Source of the DNA: Bacteroidota bacterium
GTDB lineage: Bacteria; Bacteroidota; Bacteroidia; Bacteroidales; Lentimicrobiaceae
Reading direction: 5' to 3'
DNA length: 64,000 nucleotides
Assembly (NCBI GenBank): GCA_023434665.1
Contig: JAEYSM010000062.1
Coordinates: 19,789 to 83,788 of the forward strand
Below are positions 17,162 to 26,321 of the stretch, piece by piece. Numbering within the stretch: the first letter of the stretch is position 1; each line of letters begins with the position of its first letter. Under the pieces are notes generated by a model, which worked only from the letters and a program-made list of their open reading frames with translations, had not been told where the DNA came from and searched no databases. Both the position numbers and the translations under genes were made by a program.

Positions 17162-18334
17162 TCAGAATGCTTGTTCAAGAATGCTTTTACTTACTTCAGG
17201 AGTGATATCCCTTGTTTCGGATAAGGCAGTCATGCCATGATCAATCAATTGCTTATGAATAATTGCGATTGCCGATTCATCAATTCCATAGTCGGAAATC
17301 CGTGTACGCACTCCCAGGCTTTCGAAGAAATTGCGGGTTGCTTCAATAGCTTCGTCAATCCTTTCATCTTCATTACCTTCTTTAATATTCCAGATTCGTT
17401 CGGCATATTGCAATAATTTCGCCTTCTTTTGCCCGCGTCTTACGTTTAAAAGAGAAGGCAGTATGATGGCCAGGGTTTGAGCATGATCAATGCCATACCG
17501 GGCAGTGAGTTCATGTCCGATCATATGAGTAGCCCAATCCTGTGGAACACCGGCACCAATAAGACCATTAAGTGCCATGGTAGCTGCCCACATCAGGTTA
17601 GCCCTGACTTCATAAGAATCTGTTTCTTCAATAGCAGGACGGCCAATCTCAATGAGTGTCTGAAGAATGCCTTCGGCAAAACGGTCCTGAATACGAGCAT
17701 TTACCGGATAAGTAAGATATTGTTCGGTGGTATGTACAAACGCATCAATAATTCCGTTAGCTATTTGCTTTTTAGGCAATGTGTAAGTAACTGTTGGGTC
17801 CAGAATAGAAAAAACCGGAAAAGTATGGTCGCTCTTTACTGAAAACTTTCCATCACCAATGCTGATCACACCACCACTATTCATTTCAGAACCAGTCGCC
17901 GGTAAAGTGAGAATACTTCCAAATGGAATAATTTTCCCTGTTTCCTCTGCTTTAATCTTACGAAAACCTGCTTTCAGCATTACAGACGGATCGCTGGGAT
18001 GATAAGCAGCGAGACATATAAATTTGGTACCGTCAATTACTGATCCTCCTCCAACAGCAAGTATGAAGTCGATTTTCTCCTTTCGCACGACTTCAGCGGC
18101 TTTCATCAGCGTTTCGTATTTTGGATTGGGCTCAATTCCACCAAACTCGATGATTTGATGACCCGACTCGTTTAGAATACCTTTAACTTTTTCCATTAGT
18201 CCACTTCTGATGGCACTACCGCCACCGTAGGTAATAAGGATGCGGGCATTTGCAGGAACTGCCCCTTTTAGTTTATTCAGACTGTCCTTCCCAAAGTAAA
18301 TAGTTACCGGATTATAGAAGGTAAAATCAAGCAT
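17162..18334 (-). CDS. Iron-containing NADPH-dependent alcohol dehydrogenase, YqhD/BdhA-like
   Basis: The enzyme should reduce aldehydes to alcohols with NADPH. The N-terminal MLDFTFYNPVTIYFGKDSLN and the nucleotide loop AVGGGSVIDGTKF are typical. The metal site is visible as NGIIDAFVHTTEQY (Asp and His) and WATHMIGHELTARYGIDHAQ (two His), as in YqhD. The start is set at 18334, since the -7 element at 18368-18375 puts the transcript start just upstream; the frame stays open to 18370. Length 390 fits the family (about 387). Reactive aldehydes from sugar breakdown or lipid peroxidation are likely substrates. The gene heads a minus-strand row with the FemX-like gene. Confidence 0.9.
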   Translation of the reverse strand: MLDFTFYNPVTIYFGKDSLNKLKGAVPANARILITYGGGSAIRSGLMEKVKGILNESGHQIIEFGGIEPNPKYETLMKAAEVVRKEKIDFILAVGGGSVIDGTKFICLAAYHPSDPSVMLKAGFRKIKAEETGKIIPFGSILTLPATGSEMNSGGVISIGDGKFSVKSDHTFPVFSILDPTVTYTLPKKQIANGIIDAFVHTTEQYLTYPVNARIQDRFAEGILQTLIEIGRPAIEETDSYEVRANLMWAATMALNGLIGAGVPQDWATHMIGHELTARYGIDHAQTLAIILPSLLNVRRGQKKAKLLQYAERIWNIKEGNEDERIDEAIEATRNFFESLGVRTRISDYGIDESAIAIIHKQLIDHGMTALSETRDITPEVSKSILEQAF

Positions 18335-18367
18335 ATCTTTCTGTTTTTGAATAATATAATAAAAATG

Positions 18368-18396
18368 CAAAGTTAATGAATATTTCAGGATTGCAA
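18368..18396 (-). promoter_or_regulatory. Promoter of the YqhD-like gene
   Basis: Minus strand: TTG (18394-18396), 18 bp, TAACTTTG (18375-18368). It shares the TTGCAA box at 18391-18396 with the divergent promoter for the beta-helix gene. Confidence 0.6.
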
Positions 18397-18420
18397 GTTA
18401 TTGATTACTCTATATATTTG
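18391..18420 (+). promoter_or_regulatory. Promoter of the beta-helix T9SS gene
   Basis: TTG (18391-18393), 19 bp, TATATTTG (18413-18420): an excellent Bacteroidota promoter. It supports the ATG at 18442 rather than upstream codons, with a leader near 15 nt. Confidence 0.7.
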
Positions 18421-18441
18421 TTGCAAGTTAAATATCATAAT

Positions 18442-20067
18442 ATGAAACGTCTATTCCCTTTTTTAATATTCACTACTCTCCTTTCATTATGCCAATTAAG
18501 CACGTTGGCAACTTCTGTAACAGTTAGCGGTAATGTGAATGGGCAATGGTCAACTGATACAGTTTTCGTTGCCGATGACGTATGGGTATTACCAAACAAT
18601 ACTCTTTCAATTGATCCCGGGACCAGAGTAATATTTAATGGTCATTATAAGCTCTCCGTTATGGGTGTTTTAAAAGCATCCGGGAATATCAATGACTCCA
18701 TACTGTTTACTGTTATAGATACCACAGGTTTTCATGTTCAGGAAATTGAGAGGGGTGGTTGGGCCGGCGTTGTATTTCTCAATCAGTTTATAAAAAACAA
18801 CAGCTACTCACAAACAACACAGGATTCTTCCTATTTCACTTATTGCAGGTTTGAATTTGGGAAAGCGAACATTGATTCGCTCAACTCTTTTGGCGGAGCC
18901 ATCAGAGCAAACTCTTATCACAATCTAAGAATCAGCAACTGTTACTTTTATTACAATTATTCTTACTTCAGCGGAGGAGCAGTTTATCTTATGAATTCTG
19001 ATGTTGTTATCGAAAATTGCAAGTTTAACAAGAATTATTCAGGAAATACGGGATCAATATATGGATATGGAGGTGCCGTTTGCTCTATGTTCAGCTCACC
19101 AGTTATAAAGGATAATTACTTTTGTCAGAATATTTCTACGGGTGTTGGGGGTGCAGTTTCTTTTGAAGGTAGTGATCCGACTTTTAATTTTAATATTCTG
19201 GATGGCAACATAAGTGGTCTGGGCGGGGGGCTTGGCATTTTACGTTCAAATCTAACCAAAACAATATGCAATAACCTGATAGTAAATAATGAGGCTGTAT
19301 TCTTTGGTGGCGGAATTTGCATCATTCGCTCTGATGGAGTTCTCTCCAATATTACAATTGCTGATAATAAAGCAATGTATGGAGGCGGAATTTACTTCAA
19401 TGATTCAACAAGTGCGGCTTTATATAATACGATAATATATGGAAATGCAGGCAATGGTATCAGCGCTTATATCTTTGATGGTTTGTCGGTTCCCGATTTC
19501 TATTACTGCAACATTGAAGGCGACACCACTATGTTTATGGGTGCCGGTGCTCTTGAAGGATTTTCCGGAAGGTATGAGAATAATATAAATGCCGACCCTC
19601 TTTTTATTGAAACTTCAAAATTACCTTACCAACTGCCGGGCAATTCACCTTGTGTAAATACCGGAACTCCCGATGCTACATTTCTCGAATTGCCGGTGGT
19701 GGATCTGAATGGCAATCCTCGTATCAATAACAACCTGATTGACATGGGACCTTATGAATACCAGAGCGCTATGCTCATTGATGAGAATAAGCCGGCGCAA
19801 CCAACTATTACAGCTTATCCCAATCCTTTCAGGTCTGAAATAAAAATCTGCTTTAACGTCCCAGGCGAAATTCTTATATACAATTTTTCGGGTCAGTTGA
19901 TAAAAAAAATCAATATAAAGGACTGTAATCCGATCACACTTCGCAATGGGCACCCGGGTTATGAAGTAATATGGGATGGGAAATGCACATCTGGCGAACC
20001 AGCCCCAAATGGTGCTTACTTTTTTACGAATAATAATAACGAAGGTATTAGGGTGATTAAGCTTTAA
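18442..20067 (+). CDS. T9SS-exported right-handed beta-helix protein
   Basis: From the ATG at 18442 the product has 541 residues: signal peptide (MKRLFPFLIFTTLLSLCQLSTLA), then a parallel beta-helix whose rungs repeat N-C-x-F and GGG-I/AV patterns (SNCYFYYNYSYFSGGAVYL, YGGGIYFNDS). A T9SS-type end follows (ITAYPNPFRSEIKICFNVPG, then IWDGKCTSGEPAPNGAYFF, FlgD-like). Such proteins with omp/autotransporter-type Cys-rich helices are thought to bind polysaccharides or surfaces. There is no recognisable lyase active site. The stop overlaps by 4 bp the stop of the convergent sensor kinase gene, with no terminator in between. Confidence 0.8.
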   Translation: MKRLFPFLIFTTLLSLCQLSTLATSVTVSGNVNGQWSTDTVFVADDVWVLPNNTLSIDPGTRVIFNGHYKLSVMGVLKASGNINDSILFTVIDTTGFHVQEIERGGWAGVVFLNQFIKNNSYSQTTQDSSYFTYCRFEFGKANIDSLNSFGGAIRANSYHNLRISNCYFYYNYSYFSGGAVYLMNSDVVIENCKFNKNYSGNTGSIYGYGGAVCSMFSSPVIKDNYFCQNISTGVGGAVSFEGSDPTFNFNILDGNISGLGGGLGILRSNLTKTICNNLIVNNEAVFFGGGICIIRSDGVLSNITIADNKAMYGGGIYFNDSTSAALYNTIIYGNAGNGISAYIFDGLSVPDFYYCNIEGDTTMFMGAGALEGFSGRYENNINADPLFIETSKLPYQLPGNSPCVNTGTPDATFLELPVVDLNGNPRINNNLIDMGPYEYQSAMLIDENKPAQPTITAYPNPFRSEIKICFNVPGEILIYNFSGQLIKKINIKDCNPITLRNGHPGYEVIWDGKCTSGEPAPNGAYFFTNNNNEGIRVIKL

Positions 20068-23066
20068 TGCGACTCGGTTAATGGCATGGTTATTTTCACT
20101 ATTGTTCCCTTAACTTCATCGTTATCTCCAACATCGATGAAATTAAGTGAAAAATCTTTATTGTGAAGACTACTGATCAGTTTTAGTCTTTTCTCGACAT
20201 TATTAATACCTACTGATTTATTAAGCAAAAAACCCGATCGCATCTTAGCAGCCTTTTTTCGACCAATACCATTGTCTTCCACAGTGCAAGTTACAACGTC
20301 ATAGTCATCAACGTCTCTGTTAAACCTGACTCTTATGTATCCTTGCCTGTCGAGATTCATCATTCCATGCCACACTGAATTCTCGACAAAAGGTTGAACA
20401 ACAAAAGCCGGTATATAGGTAACTTCCGGTTTTATGGAATTATCGCAAGTAATGCTGTATTCAAACTTCTGCTTAAATCTCATGCATTCAATTTCCAAAT
20501 AGAGGTTTAGCGAATCAATCTCGTCTGATAATTTCACCAGTGGTTTCTGAGAATTGTTTAAAATTAACCGCATTAACCTTGAGAACTTGGATAAATAAAG
20601 AGATGAGGCCATATTATCATTTTTGATAATAAACGACTGAATACTGTTCAGCGTGTTAAAGACAAAGTGGGGATCCATCTGCTTTATGAGTGCCTGCTGT
20701 CTGTTGACATTTGTCTCAAACTCCAGTGCATGGCGCCACCTCTCGTGCCGTGACTTTGCTTTAAAGATCACATAGAGAATCACCACTATTACTAATGCTA
20801 CTATAGTGCTGAACCACCATGTTCTCCAGAAAGGAGGCCTGATAGTGAATGTTATTATTGCAGGAGAATGACTGACCATTTCTAATGAATTTACGGCAAC
20901 AACCTCGAATCGGTAATTGCCGGGAGGTAGAAATGCAAATTCTACCTCATTGCTGGTTGTCGTAATCCACTGATTATTTAATCCCCAGAGGCGATATCGA
21001 TATTTAAGCAAATCTGCATCTTTAAAGGCAATTCCTGTAAATTGAAATTGTACTATGCTTTCATTATGCTTTAAAGTAAAGGGACTTCTAATAAGAGTAT
21101 CTTTTCGCATAATGCTAATGTTCTCAATATGTATTCTTGGAGGATCAGTTTTCCAACTAAACTGTGATGGATCAAAGGTAGTCAAGCCCCCGTTAGTTGC
21201 AACCACAATATTCTTGTCATCGCTCCTAACCATATTTATTTCATTTGAGATTAAACCATGTTGTTTTCGGTAAACATGAATTTTAGGTTTACCACTTTTA
21301 GATAATACCTCACTTAATAACAACATGTTAAGGCCATTATTCGTACCTACCCACAACTCATCGCCTCTTAAATGTAATGAAGTAATTAAATTACTTGAAA
21401 GTCCATCAGTTTTAGTTATCTGAAAGACTCCTTTAATGGTTTTAATAACTATTCCGGACCCCTTAGTAGCTAATGCAAAATAACGTCGATCAGGGAACAG
21501 AACAATATCGGTTATACGTTCTTCGAATAGAGGATTTTCATTTCCAAGAAACTCATAATTTTTCCCATCATATTTCCATAGGCCTGAAAAAGTACCCAGC
21601 AAATATTCATCACCACTTATCCACTCCACTGATTCTATGCGCAGTTTGAATGAGTCATCAATCCATGAATCGTAAATAACCTTTCGGTCTCTTATTTTTG
21701 TCAAACTGGCCATTTGGGCCACCATTATTTCATTGTAGCTCTTAGGTGCCAAGTCCTTAATACCAAACCTTGCCCGCCTCTCCTTAACCTTGTCTTGTGC
21801 AAACTTTGGATGGTTGTAAGGAAATCCATTGAACGTAATTCCATCATAGGAATATATAAGTATGTCAGTACCTATCCACAAGATGGAATCTTTATAAGCG
21901 CTTATTGCTCTGATTTTGCTCATTTCCTGACCAAAGTTTTCAACAACTCTAACGCCATTCTTATCAATGACATTGAGTGAATAACTGTCGTCAGTAGAAG
22001 CATATAGTTTCCCTTTGAATATTTCTACCGACTTAATGTTGTTCCCGGATAATCCATCTTCGGAAGTAAAAGAATAAAATGCTTCGCTTGGCAAATAAAA
22101 AATACCTGCTCCTAGAGTGGAGAACCAAGTTCCTCCCTCCGAATCATGGCTAACTGATGTAACAGATCTCCCCGGCAGGTAGTTTTGAAAAGGTTTCCCT
22201 TCAAGTTCATCCAATTTGTAAACTGAAGCACCATAAAATTCTTTACCAATCCATAGATTCTCATTATCCTGAATATGCATCCAAAGAATTCTGCTTTCAA
22301 ATTCTTTTGATGAATATTTACCATCCGGATGCAATGTGTATAAAAATTCATTTTGCGCTATATAGACTTTTCCTGAAGTATCCTGATCTACAATAAAAAA
22401 AGCTCCGGAATACTTTGATACTTTATGCAGTAACTTTATATTGAACTTATTATTTTTTGTATTAACTGATATATTGTACAATCTTCGACCTCTCATATTT
22501 TGAGAAGTCATAAGTTGCCCTTCTCTTTCCATGATTGTCAGGTATATTGAATCATTGGGTGTTTCAGGAAAATGTGAAATCTTCCCCTTCTGATCTATTT
22601 TATAAATGTAGTTGTCATTTATAAGACTGAACCATATAGCTCCTGTGGCATCAACTATGAAATTTCTCTTTAATGGAACCAATCCTTGTCTTATATTTTT
22701 ATTAACAACGTCGTTGTACTTATAAAGATGGATGGCTCCGTTCTGGTAATAAGAAAGCTGAAAAGGAAAACTAATGAACCAAACTCTTCCAATGGCGTCT
22801 TCGTAAATTTCGAATACGGTATTTTGTGGTAAACCTTCTTCACTATCGTAAGAGACAAACTTATGGCCGTCGAATCTGCTTATTCCCATATCTGTTGCCA
22901 TCCAGATGTACCCTCTTGAATCCTGAAATACATGATAAACATCTGATGATGCCAGCCCATTATCAACAGTATACTGCCTCATTGAAAGATTTTGTGCCAT
23001 GCCCGATCTTATCATCACTAGGTTCAAGACTAAGCAAACCAGTGCACAAATTTTTCGAAATCGCAT
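20064..23066 (-). CDS. Orphan propeller sensor kinase (Reg_prop/Y_Y_Y with LytS-type kinase)
   Basis: About 1000 residues: signal peptide (MRFRKICALVCLVLNLV), two seven-bladed periplasmic propellers marked by repeated GLSSN/W-G-T and SRGYIWMATDMG-type blades, a Y_Y_Y domain (about 690-750; LKYRYRLWGLNNQW), one membrane helix (about 755-775) and a LytS/YehU-type kinase end: phospho-acceptor His806 in DPHFVFNTLNSI, and the ATP-binding ENSVWHGM and EDNGIG. Numbers count from the alternative start at 23084. The sensor half is like that of polysaccharide-sensing hybrid regulators, but there is no receiver or DNA-binding domain and no LytTR regulator gene nearby. It follows the CotH-like gene with 4-22 bp between, so both are one operon. 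Confidence 0.9.
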   Translation of the reverse strand: MRFRKICALVCLVLNLVMIRSGMAQNLSMRQYTVDNGLASSDVYHVFQDSRGYIWMATDMGISRFDGHKFVSYDSEEGLPQNTVFEIYEDAIGRVWFISFPFQLSYYQNGAIHLYKYNDVVNKNIRQGLVPLKRNFIVDATGAIWFSLINDNYIYKIDQKGKISHFPETPNDSIYLTIMEREGQLMTSQNMRGRRLYNISVNTKNNKFNIKLLHKVSKYSGAFFIVDQDTSGKVYIAQNEFLYTLHPDGKYSSKEFESRILWMHIQDNENLWIGKEFYGASVYKLDELEGKPFQNYLPGRSVTSVSHDSEGGTWFSTLGAGIFYLPSEAFYSFTSEDGLSGNNIKSVEIFKGKLYASTDDSYSLNVIDKNGVRVVENFGQEMSKIRAISAYKDSILWIGTDILIYSYDGITFNGFPYNHPKFAQDKVKERRARFGIKDLAPKSYNEIMVAQMASLTKIRDRKVIYDSWIDDSFKLRIESVEWISGDEYLLGTFSGLWKYDGKNYEFLGNENPLFEERITDIVLFPDRRYFALATKGSGIVIKTIKGVFQITKTDGLSSNLITSLHLRGDELWVGTNNGLNMLLLSEVLSKSGKPKIHVYRKQHGLISNEINMVRSDDKNIVVATNGGLTTFDPSQFSWKTDPPRIHIENISIMRKDTLIRSPFTLKHNESIVQFQFTGIAFKDADLLKYRYRLWGLNNQWITTTSNEVEFAFLPPGNYRFEVVAVNSLEMVSHSPAIITFTIRPPFWRTWWFSTIVALVIVVILYVIFKAKSRHERWRHALEFETNVNRQQALIKQMDPHFVFNTLNSIQSFIIKNDNMASSLYLSKFSRLMRLILNNSQKPLVKLSDEIDSLNLYLEIECMRFKQKFEYSITCDNSIKPEVTYIPAFVVQPFVENSVWHGMMNLDRQGYIRVRFNRDVDDYDVVTCTVEDNGIGRKKAAKMRSGFLLNKSVGINNVEKRLKLISSLHNKDFSLNFIDVGDNDEVKGTIVKITMPLTESH

Positions 23067-23088
23067 GGACCAAATTATTAACATCAGA

Positions 23089-25038
23089 TTATTCGGTAAT
23101 AATGAACTTGTAGGTTCTATAATAATTTACACCCTTCAGAACAAGCATGTAAACACCGGGATGCAAATCATGAAATATTATATTCTCTTCTGTTTGTTCT
23201 ATTCTGAAAATTTGTTCTGTACGCCCTGAAATATGGAATACTTCTGCCTCTGTAGGTAATGTTTCAGGTTTCTCTGTCCTGATGACCACAGTTTTTCCAG
23301 TTGCCCAGACCTTAATGTTTCCATCCACATACTTTTCAATCCCTGAAGATTCGAGTGTTGAAGTGGTTATATCCTCCCAGGTATTAATGGCCTTTTCATT
23401 TATTGTTACTGACAATTGCTTGATCTGAGTAACATCCGAAGATAGTGTAAGAATACATTCTGAAGGATTTATATATTCTATTTCTGTAACGGAGAGACTT
23501 TCGGGGGCATTATTAAGCAAAAAGTGGTCTGCTTTCAGAACATTATTCCTGAAGCGGTCTCCCCATAAGAAAAGTCTTATTTTGTTTCCTTCAGCAGTAA
23601 TACCGGCTTCAGGATGTAAAACTGAACCCTGCAGATTATTATCCATCCATTGCAAACGTGCGAAAAGGAAGTTCTCGAAGAAGTCAACTTCATCTTCATA
23701 AGTATTTCCCTGCCAATCGTAATTTGGCCAGACGTATTCGCCAAGAATAGGCCAACGTTCATAATTGCGAACCTGGGCTTCATTGATAAAAGATACAATT
23801 GAGTCGATGGAAGACTCTAGCACCTGGTTATTAAGAGGACCTTCGCGTAGTGCATTCCATCTTGTTCTGGCGAGATCTCTGAAATATGGATCCTCCATAA
23901 GTCTTTTCCAAAAGTAAATGATGCTCCAGCTGACAGGCTGTACGTCAGTATATACCCAACCCCATGTCTGAATTCCCGGAGTCCAATAATCTACATTGCC
24001 ATATCCCAGATTAAAATCCCAGGCAGGACCTGCAAACAATTTGCCACCATCACTATCTTTTTGCTTAAAAAAGAACTGGCTGTAACGATACTTGTCAACT
24101 TCCTTACTTATTTCATTCAGAAGCATGAAATCAACAAATGAAGGTGCATCAAAATACTTATTCCATCCTATAGCAGGATTGGTGAAATTACTCCCTATTA
24201 AAGCTCTTTCAGCTGCTGTAACATAACCTTTAATATAATTTCTTTGGGGTTCAACTATTTTATCAGATGCAGGATAATCAAACTGAAAAGTGATGTCTTT
24301 TGCATTTGGATAGGAAGGATCGGGGCTCGATAGCCATCCATCGCGTCCGAGAGTAAAACCTTCATCCTCCCAGTCAACTGACAGGATATATCCTCCTGTT
24401 ACTGCATCCCCCGATACTTCATCGGGTTTTAATGAATTTATGTCAACACGGTATTCGCCTTTTTTAATCTTTTCCATGAGAACATATACGCCTTTGTAAT
24501 CGTCGTTTATGATAAGTTCGCAGAAAAGAGTTCTGCTTCCATAGGAATCCCCCATCAGATGGCCCATATGGAAAGTCATGACATTCCGGAGCATCGATTT
24601 GTCGGTGTAAGGAGCATATAGTACCCAATCACTATCTTCGGGAAGGCCTAATAAAGAAACTTCCAAATCCTCTCCTTCATTGTCACGGGTCTCAAAACCA
24701 TACGATTTTTTGGGAAACATTTGTGAAGAATGCCCTCTTATTTCTATGCCTATCTTTCCATCATAATTATTGAAAGAATCGGTAACATGATTTATCTGCC
24801 CTTCACCATTCCAGATTATGCCCATATGCCCTTCTATCTTAGGATCATCAGGAATTGTAACATCATCCGTGTCGATAATAATGATTGGAAGATTTGACTC
24901 AGTAAGATAAATATTTGATAAGCCTTTTGCTGTTTCTTCAGCACCCAGGTTTTGGCGCAGCTTAATTGGTTGTGCCTGAACCGAATAAAAGAATAAAAAG
25001 ATTAATGTAGTTATACTAGTAGTAATGAATGATTTCAT
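23089..25038 (-). CDS. Secreted CotH-like kinase-fold protein with C-terminal sorting-like domain
   Basis: The 649-residue product has a signal peptide (cut near VQA-Q). Its CotH domain (about 90-400) includes IGIEIRGHSSQMFPKKSYGF, LGLPEDSDWVLYAPYTDKS, GVYVLMEKIKKG and the metal site GPAWDFNLGYGN. CotH in Bacillus spores phosphorylates coat proteins; secreted bacterial homologues have been tied to cellulose or chitin degradation complexes, but their substrates here are unknown. The last 80 residues form a beta-sandwich ending HPGVYMLVLKGVNYYRTYKFIITE, a T9SS-type A sorting pattern. It is divergent from the GH16/SusC/SusD locus (120 bp) and directly precedes the orphan sensor kinase. Confidence 0.88.
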   Translation of the reverse strand: MKSFITTSITTLIFLFFYSVQAQPIKLRQNLGAEETAKGLSNIYLTESNLPIIIIDTDDVTIPDDPKIEGHMGIIWNGEGQINHVTDSFNNYDGKIGIEIRGHSSQMFPKKSYGFETRDNEGEDLEVSLLGLPEDSDWVLYAPYTDKSMLRNVMTFHMGHLMGDSYGSRTLFCELIINDDYKGVYVLMEKIKKGEYRVDINSLKPDEVSGDAVTGGYILSVDWEDEGFTLGRDGWLSSPDPSYPNAKDITFQFDYPASDKIVEPQRNYIKGYVTAAERALIGSNFTNPAIGWNKYFDAPSFVDFMLLNEISKEVDKYRYSQFFFKQKDSDGGKLFAGPAWDFNLGYGNVDYWTPGIQTWGWVYTDVQPVSWSIIYFWKRLMEDPYFRDLARTRWNALREGPLNNQVLESSIDSIVSFINEAQVRNYERWPILGEYVWPNYDWQGNTYEDEVDFFENFLFARLQWMDNNLQGSVLHPEAGITAEGNKIRLFLWGDRFRNNVLKADHFLLNNAPESLSVTEIEYINPSECILTLSSDVTQIKQLSVTINEKAINTWEDITTSTLESSGIEKYVDGNIKVWATGKTVVIRTEKPETLPTEAEVFHISGRTEQIFRIEQTEENIIFHDLHPGVYMLVLKGVNYYRTYKFIITE

Positions 25039-25117
25039 GATATATCAAGTGTTTATGGTTGTAAAAGTAGTGATAAAAATATTTCAATACTGACTAAGAA
25101 CCAATAATATAAGTCCT

Positions 25118-25125
25118 TACTTTTG
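25118..25125 (+). promoter_or_regulatory. -7 element of the GH16-SusC-SusD operon
   Basis: TACTTTTG matches TAnnTTTG, 32 bp upstream of the GH16 ATG. No good TTG is at -33, which suits an activator-dependent PUL promoter. Confidence 0.5.
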
Positions 25126-25157
25126 TACTTAACTTATTCCCATTAAATTAAATATTT

Positions 25158-26273
25158 TTGATGAACAACCATATACAACGCATTCTACTAATGTCACTTA
25201 TTTTGATAATGATAGTGGCGCAATCTTGTAAAGAAACTGAAGATCCTATATATGAATTTCCTGAAAACCTGCAGGTAGAAATAACATTATCCGACACTGA
25301 ATATGGCAAAGTAATCATCCAGGCTACAGCAGATAATGCAAATGAATATCAGCTCTTTATTGATGCAGCAACCGAACCGGAGTTTATAAACAGTACCGGA
25401 CTTTTTGAATATGTTTTTAATAACCCCGGAAGCCATCTGATTGAAGTTAGGGCATATGGCAAGGACAACAAATATGTGAAAGCTGAAAGGACCGTTATCA
25501 TTTCGGGAGGGCCTGATATTGAGGACGGTTGGTTCAGTCCGCTTGAATACGAAGGAATGCAGATGGTGTGGAGTGATGAGTTTAATGGCTCCACAATCAA
25601 TCAGGAAAACTGGACATTTGAGATTGGCACCGGTTGCCCAAATAACTGCGGATGGGGTAATAATGAGCTTGAATATTATCGCAAGGAAAATGCCTGGACT
25701 GAAGATGGCGCTCTGGTGATTGAAGCCCGGAATGAAGCCCATCAGGGAAGTAACTATACCTCAGCCCGGATGATCACAAAAGGCAAGAGATCCTTCTTAT
25801 ATGGAAGGGTTGATATACGTGCTGCTCTTCCAAGAGGACAAGGAATGTGGCCTGCACTCTGGACCCTTGGAAATTCAATTTCTACAGTCGGTTGGCCTGC
25901 ATGCGGAGAGATTGATATGATGGAAATGGTTGGAGGCCAGAATCGCGAAAAAACTGTTCATGGAGTACTGCACTGGGATGACAACGGACATGTACAAGCC
26001 GGAGGTCAATATTCCCTCACTTCAGGAATCTTCGCCGATAAATACCATGTATTCAGCATTACCTGGGACCAGAATTTCATTCGCTGGTATGTTGACGGAA
26101 CGCAATTCCATGTTATCGATATCACACCTGGTCACATGACGGAGTTTCACCAGCCACATTTCTTCATTTTCAACCTTGCTGTAGGTGGCAACTGGCCGGG
26201 TAATCCTAATTCTACTACGGTGTTCCCGCAACAATTAAGAGTTGATTATATAAGAGTCTTTCAAAACGTTTAG
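25158..26273 (+). CDS. GH16 endo-beta-1,3-glucanase (laminarinase) lipoprotein
   Basis: The 371-residue product has a lipoprotein signal with lipobox AQSC (Cys24), a PKD/Ig-like domain (about 35-118) and a GH16 domain (about 135-371). The catalytic motif ExDxxE is at 251-256 (CGEIDMMEMVGG, nucleophile Glu251, acid/base Glu256), preceded by GQGMWPALWTLG and followed by WYVDGTQFHVID. GH16 hydrolyses beta-1,3-glucans such as laminarin with retention. It heads an operon with SusC and SusD, so it is probably the cell-surface enzyme that cuts long chains for import. Family certain; exact bond preference inferred from the operon. Confidence 0.93.
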   Translation: MMNNHIQRILLMSLILIMIVAQSCKETEDPIYEFPENLQVEITLSDTEYGKVIIQATADNANEYQLFIDAATEPEFINSTGLFEYVFNNPGSHLIEVRAYGKDNKYVKAERTVIISGGPDIEDGWFSPLEYEGMQMVWSDEFNGSTINQENWTFEIGTGCPNNCGWGNNELEYYRKENAWTEDGALVIEARNEAHQGSNYTSARMITKGKRSFLYGRVDIRAALPRGQGMWPALWTLGNSISTVGWPACGEIDMMEMVGGQNREKTVHGVLHWDDNGHVQAGGQYSLTSGIFADKYHVFSITWDQNFIRWYVDGTQFHVIDITPGHMTEFHQPHFFIFNLAVGGNWPGNPNSTTVFPQQLRVDYIRVFQNV

Positions 26274-26321
26274 CAATTTCACATATAACACAATATTTTA
26301 TAAGCCTAACAGACAACAAAT

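Noticed and set aside
26274..26321. Separate promoter or terminator between GH16 and SusC
   Set aside because: The 48-bp gap shows neither a hairpin nor a TAnnTTTG element, so the genes are read as one operon.
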